Made by a program: the position numbers and the translations under genes. Shown piece by piece: positions 5,138-11,846 of a stretch of DNA of 13,058 nucleotides; the first letter of the stretch is position 1; every line of letters begins with the position of its first letter. The notes beneath the pieces were generated by a model that was given only the letters and a program-made list of their open reading frames with translations, searched no databases and had not been told where the DNA came from. Origin of the DNA: an uncultured Treponema sp. GTDB lineage: Bacteria > Spirochaetota > Spirochaetia > Treponematales > Treponemataceae. The DNA is taken from contig CALDIB010000069.1 of assembly GCA_937902125.1 (NCBI GenBank), positions 1-13,058 of the forward strand, read 5' to 3'.

Positions 5138-6490
5138 TTACCAGCCGCGCTGAATGTATGTTTGGCGAGGCCGCAAGGTTATTTCAACCCGGCGGTTTTC
5201 CGCCCTTCCTTCTTTTGTGCGGTTGTCGCCAACTGGCTGGGTTTCTCCGTAGCCCCTGTAGCTGAACAAGTTTTTGTCGATGCCTTGCTCGATAAGAAGC
5301 GAGATGATTGTTTGCGTTCTGTCGATTGAAAGCCTCATTTGGTTTTCGGGCTGGCCGATGTCCGCGGTGTGGCCCGCCACAAAAATTGTGAACGAGTCTT
5401 GTTCAAGCGCGGCCTTGAGCATTTCCGCCAATTCAGCGATGCGGGGCAGCTCTTCCGGCAAAAGTTCTGGACTGTCGGCTATGAACTTTAAGTTGTAAAT
5501 AAGGCGGATTCCTGTGTCAGGACTGTCTTCAATTGAGTCGGCGCCGGGCTTTTTAAGGGGATATTGCTTTACGGTTCTATAGGCGGCGTAATAAGCGTCG
5601 TCTTTAAGCGGCGCGGCCACGTCGCGAACCAAAACGTCTTTGTCCAAAAGCAAGACTATTTTTCCGTTCTTTAAAAGGTCCACATTTTGAGGGACTGAAA
5701 AAATCCGCAGCGCGTCTTCGTCGCTGATTACAAGGTCGGTTCTGTTGTGTCCAAAAATTTGCTTGGCCGCTATGTGAATGGGATCCGCTCCTACGCGCTG
5801 CCTGTAGCGCCTTTCGTCGTCGCTCCAATCGTATCCGCAAATTCCGCTGTCCTTGGCCAAGGCGCTTTCCATCATGTTGCGCTCGTAAACAATGTCCATT
5901 TTTTGGTTCCAGACGCGAGGAAAAAGGCATGGATAGGCTTGGCTTTCCACAAACTCTCCGTGGACAGGAAGCTTTCCTCTTGCGTCAATTATGATTCCTG
6001 TGTAAGCTCGGGAAGAAACCCTTTCTATGCTTTTTCTTGGAGCGTAGGGAGACTGATGACGGACAAAAAGGCTGCCTATTTCGCTCAAGTTCAGCTTATG
6101 ATCCATTTTAAAAAGAAAAGTCTTGTTTTCAAAGTAGCCTAGGGTTTTGTTTCCAGACTCGATTATTTCCGTGATTTGCTGAAGGGAAATTCTTCTTTCC
6201 AAAATGCAGTCTCCCAAGCTCTTGCTTGAGTCAACGAAAATCGTCAAAAGCGGGTCCTTGATTAGATTTGGCAAGCGGCTTGTTATCGCGTTCACCGCGG
6301 AATTTTTTCCGCTGGGCATGGGAATCTCGGCCTTGTCAACATCAAGGGTTGTGTTTGAAGTGAATGTTTTGTCAACCCAATTCACCTTGCTTCTTGAGGC
6401 CAGGGGAAGGGACGAGTCGTCTTTTTTTGTTTGGGCAAAAGCCGCGCATGCAAAAAGCGCGCCCGCCAGCAAAAATGCGTTTTTTTTCAT
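5138..6490 (-). CDS. Exported OmpA-domain envelope protein
   Basis: The 450-residue protein starts with a signal peptide (Met-Lys-Lys, hydrophobic core, Ala-Phe-Ala before Gln20). The C-terminal OmpA/MotB-type peptidoglycan-association domain covers about 330-437: Phe-Val-Ala-Gly-His-Thr-Ala-Asp-Ile-Gly (370-379), Arg-Leu-Ser-Ile-Asp-Arg (386-391), Tyr-Arg-Gly-Tyr-Gly-Glu (411-416) and Ala-Glu-Asn-Arg-Arg-Val-Glu-Ile (430-437). The middle part (about 160-290, with Tyr-Thr-Gly-Ile-Ile-Ile-Asp-Ala-Arg-Gly) resembles a conserved spirochaetal exported domain of unknown function. An in-frame ATG at 6508 would overlap the upstream gene and put six residues before the signal peptide, so I chose 6490. 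It is the last gene of the envelope operon, 1 nt after the transglycosylase stop, and would anchor the outer membrane or periplasmic complex to the cell wall. Confidence 0.9.
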   Translation of the reverse strand: MKKNAFLLAGALFACAAFAQTKKDDSSLPLASRSKVNWVDKTFTSNTTLDVDKAEIPMPSGKNSAVNAITSRLPNLIKDPLLTIFVDSSKSLGDCILERRISLQQITEIIESGNKTLGYFENKTFLFKMDHKLNLSEIGSLFVRHQSPYAPRKSIERVSSRAYTGIIIDARGKLPVHGEFVESQAYPCLFPRVWNQKMDIVYERNMMESALAKDSGICGYDWSDDERRYRQRVGADPIHIAAKQIFGHNRTDLVISDEDALRIFSVPQNVDLLKNGKIVLLLDKDVLVRDVAAPLKDDAYYAAYRTVKQYPLKKPGADSIEDSPDTGIRLIYNLKFIADSPELLPEELPRIAELAEMLKAALEQDSFTIFVAGHTADIGQPENQMRLSIDRTQTIISLLIEQGIDKNLFSYRGYGETQPVGDNRTKEGRAENRRVEITLRPRQTYIQRGW

Positions 6491-6491
6491 C

Positions 6492-7466
6492 TTACTTGTT
6501 ATCGGCATAATCGGCCTTCAACATAATATCAAAAATGGCGTCTTCCGCGGCGGCCTTCATTCCGTGGGGAACGCGCAAGTCGTAGGCTTCCGACGGCGGC
6601 GTTTCTTCGTAAACAAGGGCTGGATTCAAGGCCAACAGGATTTTTTCGTCGATTCTAAGTTCGTTGGCAAGAGCCTTCAAGCTGATTTGCGAACGGGTTT
6701 GAATGTAGTCAAAATCGTCCAACGGGGAATAAATTGTCGAGTCGTAAAAGGCTTTTGGCAAGTCTACGTTGTACCAAGACGAGTTTTCCGCTATGTCGCT
6801 GACCGCCAAAAGATTTGGAACGTAGGCGATGGCGTGGTCGGGAATAAGCTTGTTTTTTGCTAAAGCCCAAAAAGTTTTTTCGCGACTTTTTGCAAGGGCC
6901 CTTTTAACGGCGCCCGCTCCGCAATTGTAGGCGGCAATGGCCAAAAGCCAGTCTCCAAACTGCCTGTAGTTTGCCGAAAGTTTTGCCAGCGCCGCGTCAG
7001 TGGATTTCCATGGATCCCGCCGCTCGTCAATCCATTTTGTTTTTTTCAAGTAGTTTTCAATGCTGTTTTCCATGAATTGCCAAAGGCCGACGGACTTTCC
7101 GCTGGCGGGTTTTGCCAGAGGCTTGTAGCTGGATTCGATTACAGGAATGTATTCAATGCAGGAGGGCATTTTTTCCTCCAGCAGCCGCCGCTTTATGTAA
7201 TGCCTGTATTGGCTTCCGTTTTCCAAAATTTGACTCAACTCGGCGCGGCCCCAAGCCGAAAGCCAGCGGCGGCGAAAAGGCTCCACTTCCTCGCGGTCGG
7301 AGCCCGGCAAATCAATTTCAAAGCGGAATCCTTGTCCGCCGCATTGTGAAAAAAAATCTTCAGGAGCGAATTCGCTTTGCGGAAATGAAATTGCCGCCGC
7401 GGAAAAAAGCAAGAGCGCTAAAAAAAAGCGCCTTACATCATTTCGCCAATGTAAATTCCTGCCCAT
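6492..7466 (-). CDS. MltD-like membrane-bound lytic transglycosylase with LysM-like C-terminus
   Basis: This enzyme cleaves the MurNAc-GlcNAc bond of peptidoglycan in the periplasm, forming 1,6-anhydro ends. In 324 residues it has an N-terminal hydrophobic export segment (about 13-29), then a family-1 transglycosylase domain (about 95-225): Ile-Glu-Ser-Ser-Tyr with catalytic Glu111, Ser-Gly-Lys-Ser-Val-Gly-Leu-Trp-Gln-Phe-Met (122-132), Ala-Ala-Tyr-Asn-Cys-Gly-Ala-Gly (178-185) and the MltD-type Ala-Tyr-Val-Pro-Asn-Leu-Leu-Ala (214-221). A single degenerate LysM-like repeat follows (about 258-302) and would bind glycan. ATG 7466 is preferred to GTG 7472; either makes the gene overlap the lipoprotein gene by about 35-40 nt, so its translation is probably coupled. 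The Shine-Dalgarno is weak. Confidence 0.92.
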   Translation of the reverse strand: MGRNLHWRNDVRRFFLALLLFSAAAISFPQSEFAPEDFFSQCGGQGFRFEIDLPGSDREEVEPFRRRWLSAWGRAELSQILENGSQYRHYIKRRLLEEKMPSCIEYIPVIESSYKPLAKPASGKSVGLWQFMENSIENYLKKTKWIDERRDPWKSTDAALAKLSANYRQFGDWLLAIAAYNCGAGAVKRALAKSREKTFWALAKNKLIPDHAIAYVPNLLAVSDIAENSSWYNVDLPKAFYDSTIYSPLDDFDYIQTRSQISLKALANELRIDEKILLALNPALVYEETPPSEAYDLRVPHGMKAAAEDAIFDIMLKADYADNK

Positions 7467-8482
7467 TCCCACGTTCCGTGAATGTCCGGATTTGCCGGAT
7501 AGTTCACTTTCCTAAAATAAAAATACCAAGTCGGCACGGACAAAGTCCAGCCCTTGCTTTTTAAGTAAGCTTCGTTAATGGTAGGTCCTGGAATCAGTTC
7601 CTCCGTTACGGTTATTCTGTTTCCGTGCATGTAGTTGCGCATTGAAAAGTCCACCGAGCCGGTTGGAACGCTGTCGTCCTGTCTCCAAGAAACTGTGAAA
7701 AAGTTGACTTTTGACCTGTATTCGTCAAGCTTTCTTGGTTGGTAGCGGATAAGGGCGGTTTTTACCGCGGAAGCCAATTCGTCAAGGCTTTTGAAAGTCC
7801 AGTTTTTTGGCGAGTTGTTAAAGTCAATCAAGTTTCGCGCGTAGTTGTAAATGTCGTGCATGTCCGTTATTTGAATGGAGCTTGCGTCGGGCTGCTCCAA
7901 AAACATCGTGTAGGTTTTTAGAGCCCTTGTCCATTCGCCGATTTGCTCGTATTCCCGCGCGAGGCGGACGTACATTTCGGTTATGCTTATGTTTGATGGA
8001 AATCGGTTTATAAGCGTGTTGAAGTATTGAACCCGCTTTTCGTGGTTTGTTGAAATTTGAATCAGGCGCTCAAGGCACAAAAAGTGAACCGACTGGCCTT
8101 TTACCCTTAGGTCCTGATAATTTTTTATGATGCGCTCAAAATAATATTCGGCGATTTTTTCCTGCCTAAGCTGAACGTAAGCGTAGGCGGTCATCAAAAG
8201 CCAATAGGCGTTGTACTTGTCCTCCGGGTTTCTTTCAACATAGTCCGTAAGGTATAGAATCAAGTCGTCGTATTTTTGGTCGGCCAGCCACTTTGTGGAG
8301 ATTCTGTTTATTATGGCGTATCGGCTTTCGCCGGAAATCGAAGGCGCCTGCAAAAGGCTTTCCAATTCCAATTGGGTTTGCTTGTCCCGCTTTGCCTTGG
8401 CGGAATTTTGGCTCCCGCATGAAAAAAGAAGCGCCCCAAGGCAAAGAAAGGCGGCCGCTTTTGACATTGTTTTCAAGCTCAT
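7433..8482 (-). CDS. TPR-containing lipoprotein
   Basis: The 349-residue protein has a lipoprotein signal: a hydrophobic stretch (about 8-20) ending Leu-Leu-Phe-Ser-Cys with Cys22 as the lipidated residue, which fits the relaxed spirochaetal lipobox. Helical pairs typical of TPR or outer-membrane assembly lipoproteins cover about 40-210 (for example Tyr-Asn-Ala-Tyr-Trp-Leu-Leu around 91-97 and a later Ala-Leu-Lys-Thr-Tyr). The C-terminal quarter is beta-rich and aromatic, ending Ile-Tyr-Ile-Gly-Glu-Met-Met. I do not recognise the family. Possible starts are ATG 8482 and ATG 8467; I chose 8482 because it lies closest downstream of the predicted promoter, but the lipobox fits both. It is the first gene of the operon with a lytic transglycosylase and an OmpA protein, suggesting a cell-wall or envelope assembly role. 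Confidence 0.87.
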   Translation of the reverse strand: MSLKTMSKAAAFLCLGALLFSCGSQNSAKAKRDKQTQLELESLLQAPSISGESRYAIINRISTKWLADQKYDDLILYLTDYVERNPEDKYNAYWLLMTAYAYVQLRQEKIAEYYFERIIKNYQDLRVKGQSVHFLCLERLIQISTNHEKRVQYFNTLINRFPSNISITEMYVRLAREYEQIGEWTRALKTYTMFLEQPDASSIQITDMHDIYNYARNLIDFNNSPKNWTFKSLDELASAVKTALIRYQPRKLDEYRSKVNFFTVSWRQDDSVPTGSVDFSMRNYMHGNRITVTEELIPGPTINEAYLKSKGWTLSVPTWYFYFRKVNYPANPDIHGTWEWAGIYIGEMM

Positions 8483-8492
8483 TTGAACAAAT

Positions 8493-8521
8493 ATTTTAGC
8501 GCCTTTTTGCAATTGTTTCAA
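8493..8521 (-). promoter_or_regulatory. Promoter of the envelope operon, nearly leaderless
   Basis: On the minus strand TTGAAA (8521-8516) and TAAAAT (8498-8493) are 17 bp apart. The ATG at 8482 is 10 nt after the -10, leaving a predicted leader of about 3 nt and no room for a Shine-Dalgarno. If ATG 8467 is used, the leader is about 18 nt. Confidence 0.55.
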
Positions 8522-8540
8522 CGGACTAAAAGGCAAAAAG

Positions 8541-8566
8541 GCGCGGCGTGTTGCCACGCGGGGCGC
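8541..8566. promoter_or_regulatory. GC-rich inverted repeat over the -35 of the divergent promoter
   Basis: GCGTG (8546-8550), TTGC, CACGC (8555-8559) form a perfect hairpin, with outer GCGC (8541-8544 and 8563-8566) and flanking A-run and T-run. It covers the -35 of the rightward gene and lies 20 bp from the leftward -35. An operator role is possible; nothing further is visible. Confidence 0.3.
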
Positions 8567-8580
8567 TTTTATGTTATACT
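8551..8580 (+). promoter_or_regulatory. Promoter of the six-TM gene, predicted leaderless
   Basis: TTGCCA (8551-8556) and TATACT (8575-8580) are 18 bp apart, and the ATG at 8588 begins 7 nt after the -10. There is no Shine-Dalgarno. This is the same arrangement as tatD. Confidence 0.6.
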
Positions 8581-8587
8581 ATAAGTT

Positions 8588-9184
8588 ATGGCTAAAGACA
8601 ATAAAAAAATTCAAAACATCTTGTTGGCGCTTGGTTTGCTCCTCTTTTTGGTCGGCGTCGCCATGGCCTTTTTGCCTCCGTTGATGGAAATTGAATCCTA
8701 TCATTTTGTCCTAAATTGCGCTCTGGTATTGGTTACCGCGGCCTTGGTGTATGTTTCCATTTTGGCCCAAAACGCCGTTGTTTTTTATGTTTTTACAAAT
8801 CTTTGCCTTCTTTCTTTGGCCTTTTTGATTTTGAACGCGCGTTTTGGCATTGTGCGCTTCAAGCAGTATTGGCCCATTGTCGTCATGTTTTTTGGCGTGA
8901 CGCTGCTTCCCGTGGGCCGCTTCCACTACAAAAAATTTAGGACGGCCTATGTGATTCCGTCGGCGGCGCTTACCGTTTTGGGAGCCTTCTTTTTGCTCTT
9001 CACTTTTAAAATCATAAAAATGCCGATGAGGGTTTTTTTCTTCTATTTCATGCCGTTTTTCTTGATTGCGTGTGGAATCTCTTTGATTGTCATATACTAT
9101 GTCCGCCAAAAGTCGAACGGAAAATTTTTAACGATTCAAGACGATGAGGACGAAGGCCTTTTGTTCTCGGAGGAAGATTTTTAG
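8588..9184 (+). CDS. Six-TM integral membrane protein of unknown function
   Basis: I do not recognise this 198-residue protein. It has six hydrophobic segments: about 10-30, 39-60, 63-83, 93-110, 119-141 and 147-172. A Lys-rich N-terminus and Lys/Arg loops (111-118, 141-148) fit a cytoplasmic N-terminus by the positive-inside rule, and the C-terminal tail (about 173-198) is strongly acidic with a run of Asp/Glu. No enzyme or transporter motif is visible. It is the first gene of a two-gene unit: its TAG is immediately followed by the ATG of the TPR protein, and the Shine-Dalgarno of that gene (GGAGGAAG, 9169-9176) lies inside its acidic tail. It is transcribed divergently from the envelope operon. 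Confidence 0.85.
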   Translation: MAKDNKKIQNILLALGLLLFLVGVAMAFLPPLMEIESYHFVLNCALVLVTAALVYVSILAQNAVVFYVFTNLCLLSLAFLILNARFGIVRFKQYWPIVVMFFGVTLLPVGRFHYKKFRTAYVIPSAALTVLGAFFLLFTFKIIKMPMRVFFFYFMPFFLIACGISLIVIYYVRQKSNGKFLTIQDDEDEGLLFSEEDF

Positions 9185-10993
9185 ATGCAAAAAAAGCTTC
9201 TTTGCCTCTTGCTTCCCTTATTAGCTTTCTCCAGCCCTCTTTTTGCGGCCGACTATTATCCCGGTCAAGATTCCGGCGCTCAAATTCTTTTGGCAAAGGC
9301 TTCCAAAAAAAACGACAAAAAAAGCAAGTCCAAAAAAAATCGTTCCGATTTGTCGGAGGAAGAAATTTCCGGCGAGGTCACGGCCATAAGCGTTGACCGC
9401 GAAAGAAGCGACGCGCCGGGATATTTTTCAGGGATTTCAAAAAGCGTTTTGGAGCAAGTCAAAAACGGCTCGGCGGAATCCCTTCTTGCGGCTTACGAAA
9501 GCGTAAAAAAGGCCGCGGTGGATTATCAGGAAAACGAGCGGGTTTTGGTCTTTATAATTGTCGAAGCCTTGAAAATCGTTTGGCCAAGCCAAGTTCAAAA
9601 CCTTAGCCTTGAGGCTCCGTCGGTTCCGGCCCGCAACATTTACACCGGCGCGATTGAGTCCGCAAAGAACGGAATCTACGACACCAGCACAGGAAACTCT
9701 GATTTTTTTGCCAACGCGCTTCCGTCCCTTGTGCTGAAAAGTCCTGTCACAAACCGAGAGTATTACCCTGAAGCCGAAAGCGGCTTGAAGGCCGCGCTCC
9801 AAGAAATGCCAAAGAGCGTGTTTGCAAACTACCTTTTGGCCTTGCTTTACTCAAAGTCTTCCAGAAACGCTGAGGCTGTGGACTGCCTTAGAATAGCCGC
9901 TCAAGAAAGCAAGGCCTTTGAAATCCATTACCTTTTGGCCAGCTGCTTGAATTCGCTTGGCCGTTATGAAGAAAGCAAAATGGTGACGGACAATTTGATT
10001 GTCCTTTACCCGTCAAGCATAGACTTGCTCAAGCTTCTTTCCCGCAACTCGTTCTCAAGCGGAGACTATGTCTCCGCCGAAAGATACGCGCTGATGGCGC
10101 TTCAGCAGAATCCGTCAGACTTGGAAATGGTTCTTTTTAGGGCCAAAATCTTTGCGGCCACCGGCGAATATCTAAAGGCCACTTCGCTTTTGGACGTTTA
10201 CTCCAAGCTCAATTCCAGTTCCAAGGATTACTTGCTTTTGCGCTCCCGGGTTCAAAAGGATTGGAACAAAAATTCTTCTTTGGCCGTTTCAACAGTTGAA
10301 AAAGCTCTTTCATTGTATCCAAACGACCTTGACGTAATTTTGGCCGCCGCGGAATTGGCTGGCGAAACAGGAATGCCTGTGGGAAAAAAAAGCGGCTCGG
10401 AGTTGGCCAACCAAGCGCTGGCCATGGAGCCTGACAACCAGCAGGCGCTTTCGTTTTTGATTCAAACATTGGCGCAGGACGGCAAGTGGAGCGAGGCTTA
10501 CGCTTCAAGCAAAAAGATAATGGCGGCCTCAACACCTTCGATTGACGCGATTTGCTCTCACACAAGAATTTGCCTCGCGTTGGGCTACTACGCGGAGGCT
10601 TGGGAAAACGCGTCCGCTCTCTACAATAAGTCTTCTAGCAACGAAAAGGCCGTCCAACTTTATGTGGAAAGCATGGTTCGGACGGGCAGGGCGGCCCAAG
10701 CCTCCCGCTTCATCAATTCGTCGATAAACAGCGCGTCGTCGTCGATGAAAAGTTTCTTTCTTTACCAACGCTCTTTCTTGGCTTCTGACGAGGCGGCGCA
10801 ACTTTCCGACTTGCGTTCTGCCGTAATAGCCAACCCTCGCAATTCAGACGCGCTTTTTAGAATGTATAGAATTTATTTTGGAAAGCAGGATTACAGAAAG
10901 GCCCAATATTACTTGCGCCAAGTAATCGCGCTCAATCCGACAAACCAAAATTACTTGAAGCTGAATTCGGATTTGGACAAGTTGATAAAGTGA
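9185..10993 (+). CDS. Exported TPR-repeat protein
   Basis: The 602-residue protein begins with a signal peptide (residues 1-21, ending Leu-Phe-Ala before Ala-Asp). A Lys/Ser-rich linker follows (about 38-58, Lys-Lys-Asn-Asp-Lys-Lys and similar), then a helical domain (about 85-200). Tandem TPR-like helix pairs run from about 200 to the end. Clear units include Ala-Asn-Tyr-Leu-Leu-Ala-Leu-Leu-Tyr-Ser-Lys (214-224), Tyr-Leu-Leu-Ala-Ser-Cys-Leu-Asn-Ser-Leu-Gly-Arg-Tyr-Glu-Glu (249-263), the Asn-Pro-Ser-Asp segment (309-312) and the terminal Tyr-Arg-Lys-Ala-Gln-Tyr-Tyr (570-576) with Leu-Asn-Pro-Thr (583-586). It is probably a periplasmic or surface scaffold. The ATG directly follows the upstream stop and has GGAGG at a good distance. 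Together with the TPR lipoprotein across the divergent promoter, it suggests an envelope complex. The exact partner is unknown. Confidence 0.9.
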   Translation: MQKKLLCLLLPLLAFSSPLFAADYYPGQDSGAQILLAKASKKNDKKSKSKKNRSDLSEEEISGEVTAISVDRERSDAPGYFSGISKSVLEQVKNGSAESLLAAYESVKKAAVDYQENERVLVFIIVEALKIVWPSQVQNLSLEAPSVPARNIYTGAIESAKNGIYDTSTGNSDFFANALPSLVLKSPVTNREYYPEAESGLKAALQEMPKSVFANYLLALLYSKSSRNAEAVDCLRIAAQESKAFEIHYLLASCLNSLGRYEESKMVTDNLIVLYPSSIDLLKLLSRNSFSSGDYVSAERYALMALQQNPSDLEMVLFRAKIFAATGEYLKATSLLDVYSKLNSSSKDYLLLRSRVQKDWNKNSSLAVSTVEKALSLYPNDLDVILAAAELAGETGMPVGKKSGSELANQALAMEPDNQQALSFLIQTLAQDGKWSEAYASSKKIMAASTPSIDAICSHTRICLALGYYAEAWENASALYNKSSSNEKAVQLYVESMVRTGRAAQASRFINSSINSASSSMKSFFLYQRSFLASDEAAQLSDLRSAVIANPRNSDALFRMYRIYFGKQDYRKAQYYLRQVIALNPTNQNYLKLNSDLDKLIK

Positions 10994-11067
10994 TTTTAGG
11001 CTTGTCGCTTTTGGTCATTGGGATTTGCAAAAGCTGCGCCCGGACATTTTTAGGCGGCGGGGCGTTT

Positions 11068-11565
11068 CTAAAAAAACACCAGCCTGTAACCGGCCTCTTC
11101 TTTTACCAAGTCTATGTTAAATTCATCTTGGGAGCGCAAAAGCTTTTTTAGCCGCGACAAGGAAACGCAGGCGTTGTTGTCGGTCAAGTCCATTCCCAGG
11201 GCGCAAAGACCGCTTTTTATTTGCTCCAAGCTTTGGGCTTTTTGCGAATTGTAAAGGCATTTTAAAAGCTCAAAAAGTTTTTGCGGAATTTTGCAGCGGG
11301 ATTTTATTTTATACAAAAAGGCTTCTTTGTCGCGGCATGAAAAGGCGTCTTTGCCTAGGAACAAAAGGGGGCTTCCGACTTTTTGCTCGCATAAAAAATT
11401 TTTCAGGTCAAAGCTGGAATTGGCAAATTCCTTGCCGGCAAAAATAAGTTCCGGCCTTCTAAACTTCAAGGCTTTTGCGAAACTTCCGATTTTTTCAAAA
11501 AAACAAAAGTCGTCGTTGCCCTCAAATTCGTTTGCCTGAACCTTTCCCAAAAAGTAAATCAGCAT
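11068..11565 (-). CDS. OmpR-type winged-helix regulator with degenerate receiver
   Basis: In 165 residues, the C-terminal part (about 93-164) fits the OmpR/PhoB DNA-binding winged helix: Leu-Phe-Glu-Leu-Leu-Lys-Cys-Leu (97-104), the recognition-helix-like Asn-Asn-Ala-Cys-Val-Ser-Leu-Ser-Arg-Leu-Lys-Lys-Leu-Leu (130-143) and the wing ending Ala-Gly-Tyr-Arg-Leu-Val (158-163). The N-terminal 80 residues have receiver-like alternation, but where a receiver has its phospho-acceptor Asp, the segment reads Pro-Glu-Leu-Ile-Phe-Ala-Gly-Lys (38-45). No Asp is there, so ordinary phosphorylation is unlikely. A longer frame to a TTG at 11625 would run into the inserted element E2, so I chose ATG 11565. 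The Shine-Dalgarno is weak. It faces away from pgk and is convergent with the TPR gene. What it controls is unknown. Confidence 0.8.
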   Translation of the reverse strand: MLIYFLGKVQANEFEGNDDFCFFEKIGSFAKALKFRRPELIFAGKEFANSSFDLKNFLCEQKVGSPLLFLGKDAFSCRDKEAFLYKIKSRCKIPQKLFELLKCLYNSQKAQSLEQIKSGLCALGMDLTDNNACVSLSRLKKLLRSQDEFNIDLVKEEAGYRLVFF

Positions 11566-11587
11566 GATGTCGTTCCACTTTATTAAT

Positions 11588-11591
11588 TTAT
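11588..11591 (+). repeat. Left target-site duplication (TTAT) of E2
   Basis: TTAT directly before the GGG start of E2, repeated at 11723-11726 directly after its CCC end. Confidence 0.8.
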
Positions 11592-11722
11592 GGGAACCTC
11601 TAAAAATTGCAATTTTTAGAGGCAACTCTGAAAATGCGATGTTCTAAGTCGTTGTATTTCAACGACTTAGAACTCGACGGCATCTCGAAAAAATTATCTA
11701 AAACGAGTTTTTCGAGATGCCC
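11592..11722 (-). mobile_element. Three-hairpin MITE-like element, copy E2 (131 bp)
   Basis: This is the second copy of the E1 element, in inverted orientation. Stem A (11597-11608 with 11611-11622), stem B (11646-11654 with 11660-11668, 9 bp) and stem C (11679-11692 with 11708-11721, 14 bp) are all perfect. Relative to E1, stem C has an A-T to C-G pair at its third position and a C-G to T-A pair at its fifth, and stem B has a C-G to T-A pair, so pairing is kept while sequence changes. The unpaired linker at 11629-11643 is identical to E1 (762-776, reverse complement). TTAT duplications flank it. It lies between the regulator gene and its predicted promoter and so should be part of that transcript's leader. 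Confidence 0.85.
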
Positions 11723-11726
11723 TTAT
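11723..11726 (+). repeat. Right target-site duplication (TTAT) of E2
   Basis: TTAT immediately after the CCC end of E2. The predicted transcription start of the regulator falls within or beside these bases. Confidence 0.8.
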
Positions 11727-11732
11727 GTTATA

Positions 11733-11760
11733 ATTTTACCACAGATAGGCGTGATGTCAA
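11733..11760 (-). promoter_or_regulatory. Promoter of the degenerate-receiver regulator
   Basis: On the minus strand a perfect TTGACA (11760-11755) and TAAAAT (11738-11733) are 16 bp apart. Transcription would start near 11726. Before insertion of E2 the leader would have been about 26-30 nt; it is now about 160 nt with three hairpins. Confidence 0.5.
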
Positions 11761-11779
11761 GAAAAAAAGGCGAATTCAG

Positions 11780-11808
11780 TTGAAAGATTCGCAAAAATGA
11801 ATTATAAT
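11780..11808 (+). promoter_or_regulatory. pgk promoter
   Basis: TTGAAA (11780-11785) and a perfect TATAAT (11803-11808) are 17 bp apart, one of the two strongest promoter matches in the window. A start near 11815 gives a leader of about 32 nt with AAGGAG at 11835-11840. It is back to back with the regulator promoter, with 19 bp between the two -35 boxes. Confidence 0.7.
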
Positions 11809-11846
11809 GTTGTCCATAAATTTCTCAAATTTTCAAGGAGTTCCAA

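Noticed and set aside
5128..5146. Hairpin between the convergent ends of the pseudouridine synthase and OmpA genes as a bidirectional terminator
   Set aside because: The stem is only 5 bp, and the T-run is in the loop rather than after the stem; no confident call is possible.
11007..11034. 7-bp inverted repeat (GCTTTTG/CAAAAGC) between convergent genes as a terminator
   Set aside because: The loop is 14 nt and no T-run follows on either strand.
10990..11130. Small GTG-start ORF after the TPR gene
   Set aside because: It overlaps the opposite-strand regulator gene, has no Shine-Dalgarno or promoter, and its residues look like a shadow translation.
11566..11625. Longer N-terminus for the regulator, starting at TTG 11625
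   Set aside because: Those codons come largely from the inserted element, so they cannot be ancestral coding sequence, and an ATG follows at 11565.
11706..11734. Rightward promoter at the E2 boundary using TATAAT at 11729-11734
   Set aside because: There is no acceptable -35 at 15-19 bp, and the stronger TTGAAA-17-TATAAT lies closer to pgk.
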